Shown here one piece after another: positions 5,000 through 6,057 of a stretch of DNA of 6,057 nt. Below the pieces are notes generated by a model. That model was not told where the DNA came from. It did not search any database and saw nothing but the letters and a program-made list of their open reading frames with translations. Every line of letters begins with the position of its first letter. The stretch's first letter is position 1. Origin of the DNA: Bacteroidota bacterium (lineage in GTDB: Bacteria; Bacteroidota; Bacteroidia; NS11-12g; UBA9320); assembly GCA_947499775.1 (NCBI GenBank), contig CANMPY010000130.1:1-6057 (forward strand), given 5' to 3'. Both the position numbers and the translations under genes were made by a program.

Positions 5000-6057
5000 T
5001 TAAAATTTTGATTCAAAAAAATTCAAAATGAATAGCCTTTGAATTCTCAGTGGCTTATTCATTCGAATTCCTTTAGCAGTAAAAGAAATTAAAAACCAAT
5101 TTTTAACATTTAATGCCGCTTCTATCCAAAAGAGATATAAATAGCCCAGTAATCGTATGCCAATTGTATATACTATACCTATAGTTCCGAAAAGCGAAGT
5201 GCATATTACTAAAAGGATGAGGGTGTAAATAAATCCTAATAATGCTCCAGATCCAATATATACAGAATCGTAAAATTCTATTTTTCTAACCTTTTTAGTA
5301 GCCATATTTTTAGCAATAAGCAAGGGCATAAAATTTGTTGCCAAGCCAATGAAGGCTGGAACAGCAAAGATTAGTGTAAAGAGGAGATAAAGTATTTTTT
5401 CATGGATAGGTAAGGAAAAATAGTTATCCTTAACGCTTAGGTTTGAGAGGGTATTGAAATAGTCGGTTATCGCTCTGCGAAATGATTCAAAACCTTCTTG
5501 ATTGTTTTTTGAAAGTTCGTTCAGGTCATTTGCTGCCCTTTTTTCGGCCAAAAAACGATGTTTGGTTTTTTTGAAAAACCCAAAAAAGGATGATTTGTAA
5601 TGGTTGCGCGTCATGATGAGGTAGTGTTTGCTTATCAAATCATTGGCGGGTTCTTTAATTATAACCATTTCACGTTCCATAGCCACATATAACCGGTCGT
5701 TTAATTCTGAAATGGCCTTTGGTTGTTGGTTGTTTTGCAATAATGGCAAATAGTCTTTTACAGCAATTGGTTGCCCAAAATTTATACAAACTTCTTCTCT
5801 AAATTGTCCTGAATTGGAATAATTTAAGCCTACAGGAACAATGTGTAAATCCATGTCGGGGTATTTGTCAATTGCTTCAAAGGCTAATTTTGCAGCCCCC
5901 TTTTTTAAGGGTCGCAGCCGCCACTCTCTTACACAGTAGCCTTCAGGGAAAATAAGGACCATGCCCTTTTTTTTAAAAATTTCATGGCATTCATTAAAGG
6001 TTTGTTGGTTTTTAGCACTTTGATTTGCGCCAGCGCCATCTTCTGAACGAAAGATTG
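5000..6057 (-). CDS. PlsC-like lysophospholipid/glycerolipid acyltransferase, C-terminal part (5' end outside window)
   Basis: Acyltransferase of the 1-acyl-glycerol-3-phosphate acyltransferase superfamily, which transfers fatty acyl chains at the inner membrane. The visible part is 351 residues to TAA at 5002-5000; the frame runs open through 6057, so the ATG at 5962 is internal. The catalytic H-x4-D motif lies beyond the window. Visible motifs are IFRSEDGAG (1-9, acyl-acceptor binding block), FPEG (36-39; bases 5950-5939) followed by REWRLRPLKKGAAKLA, and IVPVGLNY (72-79). After the catalytic domain comes a long helical section, then hydrophobic stretches near 216-247, 263-287 and 289-313, and a basic, aromatic C-terminus. 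This architecture, PlsC domain plus C-terminal membrane part, is one I recognise from Bacteroidota acyltransferases. The exact acceptor is unknown: phosphatidate synthesis is likely, but ornithine- or amino-lipid synthesis is possible. Confidence 0.88.
   Translation of the reverse strand, partial: IFRSEDGAGANQSAKNQQTFNECHEIFKKKGMVLIFPEGYCVREWRLRPLKKGAAKLAFEAIDKYPDMDLHIVPVGLNYSNSGQFREEVCINFGQPIAVKDYLPLLQNNQQPKAISELNDRLYVAMEREMVIIKEPANDLISKHYLIMTRNHYKSSFFGFFKKTKHRFLAEKRAANDLNELSKNNQEGFESFRRAITDYFNTLSNLSVKDNYFSLPIHEKILYLLFTLIFAVPAFIGLATNFMPLLIAKNMATKKVRKIEFYDSVYIGSGALLGFIYTLILLVICTSLFGTIGIVYTIGIRLLGYLYLFWIEAALNVKNWFLISFTAKGIRMNKPLRIQRLFILNFFESKF

Noticed and set aside
5960..5962. ATG as the start of the acyltransferase
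   Set aside because: It falls inside the conserved region just before F-P-E-G; 31 upstream in-frame residues, including I-F-R-S-E-D, belong to the same protein.

Overview
The window is AT-rich chromosomal DNA that most likely comes from a member of the Bacteroidota. Three things point there: the ATP synthase alpha/gamma sequences and the atpA-atpG order with no atpD/atpC behind them; promoter-like elements of the TTTG-N19-TAnnTTTG type instead of sigma-70 boxes; and A-rich leaders without clear Shine-Dalgarno sequences. Genus cannot be told from the sequence.

Layout. (1) Positions 1-1448, plus strand: the 3' part of atpA (F1 alpha subunit, with the arginine finger and C-terminal domain) and complete atpG (gamma subunit), 18 bp apart, end of the F1Fo operon. 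(2) Positions 1501-2026, minus strand, convergent with atpG: a small type II toxin-antitoxin operon. The 68-residue antitoxin is intact and sits behind a very good Bacteroidota promoter. The RelE/HigB-like toxin behind it, overlapping by 11 bp, is interrupted by one in-frame TAA at codon 48, while its remaining 61 codons stay open and still carry the family motifs. This broken gene is easily missed because neither half stands out as an ORF. (3) Positions 2027-2325: divergent intergenic region with promoter-like elements on both strands. (4) Positions 2326-2685, plus strand: an uncharacterised 119-residue all-helical protein. (5) Positions 2808-4902, minus strand: a probable three-gene signalling operon in the order small exported or membrane-anchored protein, LytS-type membrane histidine kinase (PF06580 type), LytTR response regulator. 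The small gene and the kinase overlap at a TGA stop and a TTG start, so they are probably translationally coupled; kinase and regulator are separated by 101 bp holding four copies of ATTAAT. (6) Positions 5000-6057, minus strand: the C-terminal 351 residues of a PlsC-like glycerolipid acyltransferase with a long helical and membrane-spanning C-terminal extension; its 5' end lies beyond the window.

How the parts work together: atpA/atpG make core parts of the F1 motor. The kinase and regulator form a standard phosphorelay (H169 to D53) whose membrane sensor may work with the co-transcribed small exported protein. The antitoxin is probably now an orphan. The acyltransferase points the same way as the two-component operon but has a 97-bp gap to it, and no functional link can be claimed. 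I see no mobile element, CRISPR array, tRNA or rRNA, and no convincing intrinsic terminator. No clearly new system is evident; the points most worth a second look are the nonsense-interrupted toxin, the small exported protein coupled to the kinase, and the repeat patterns around that operon.
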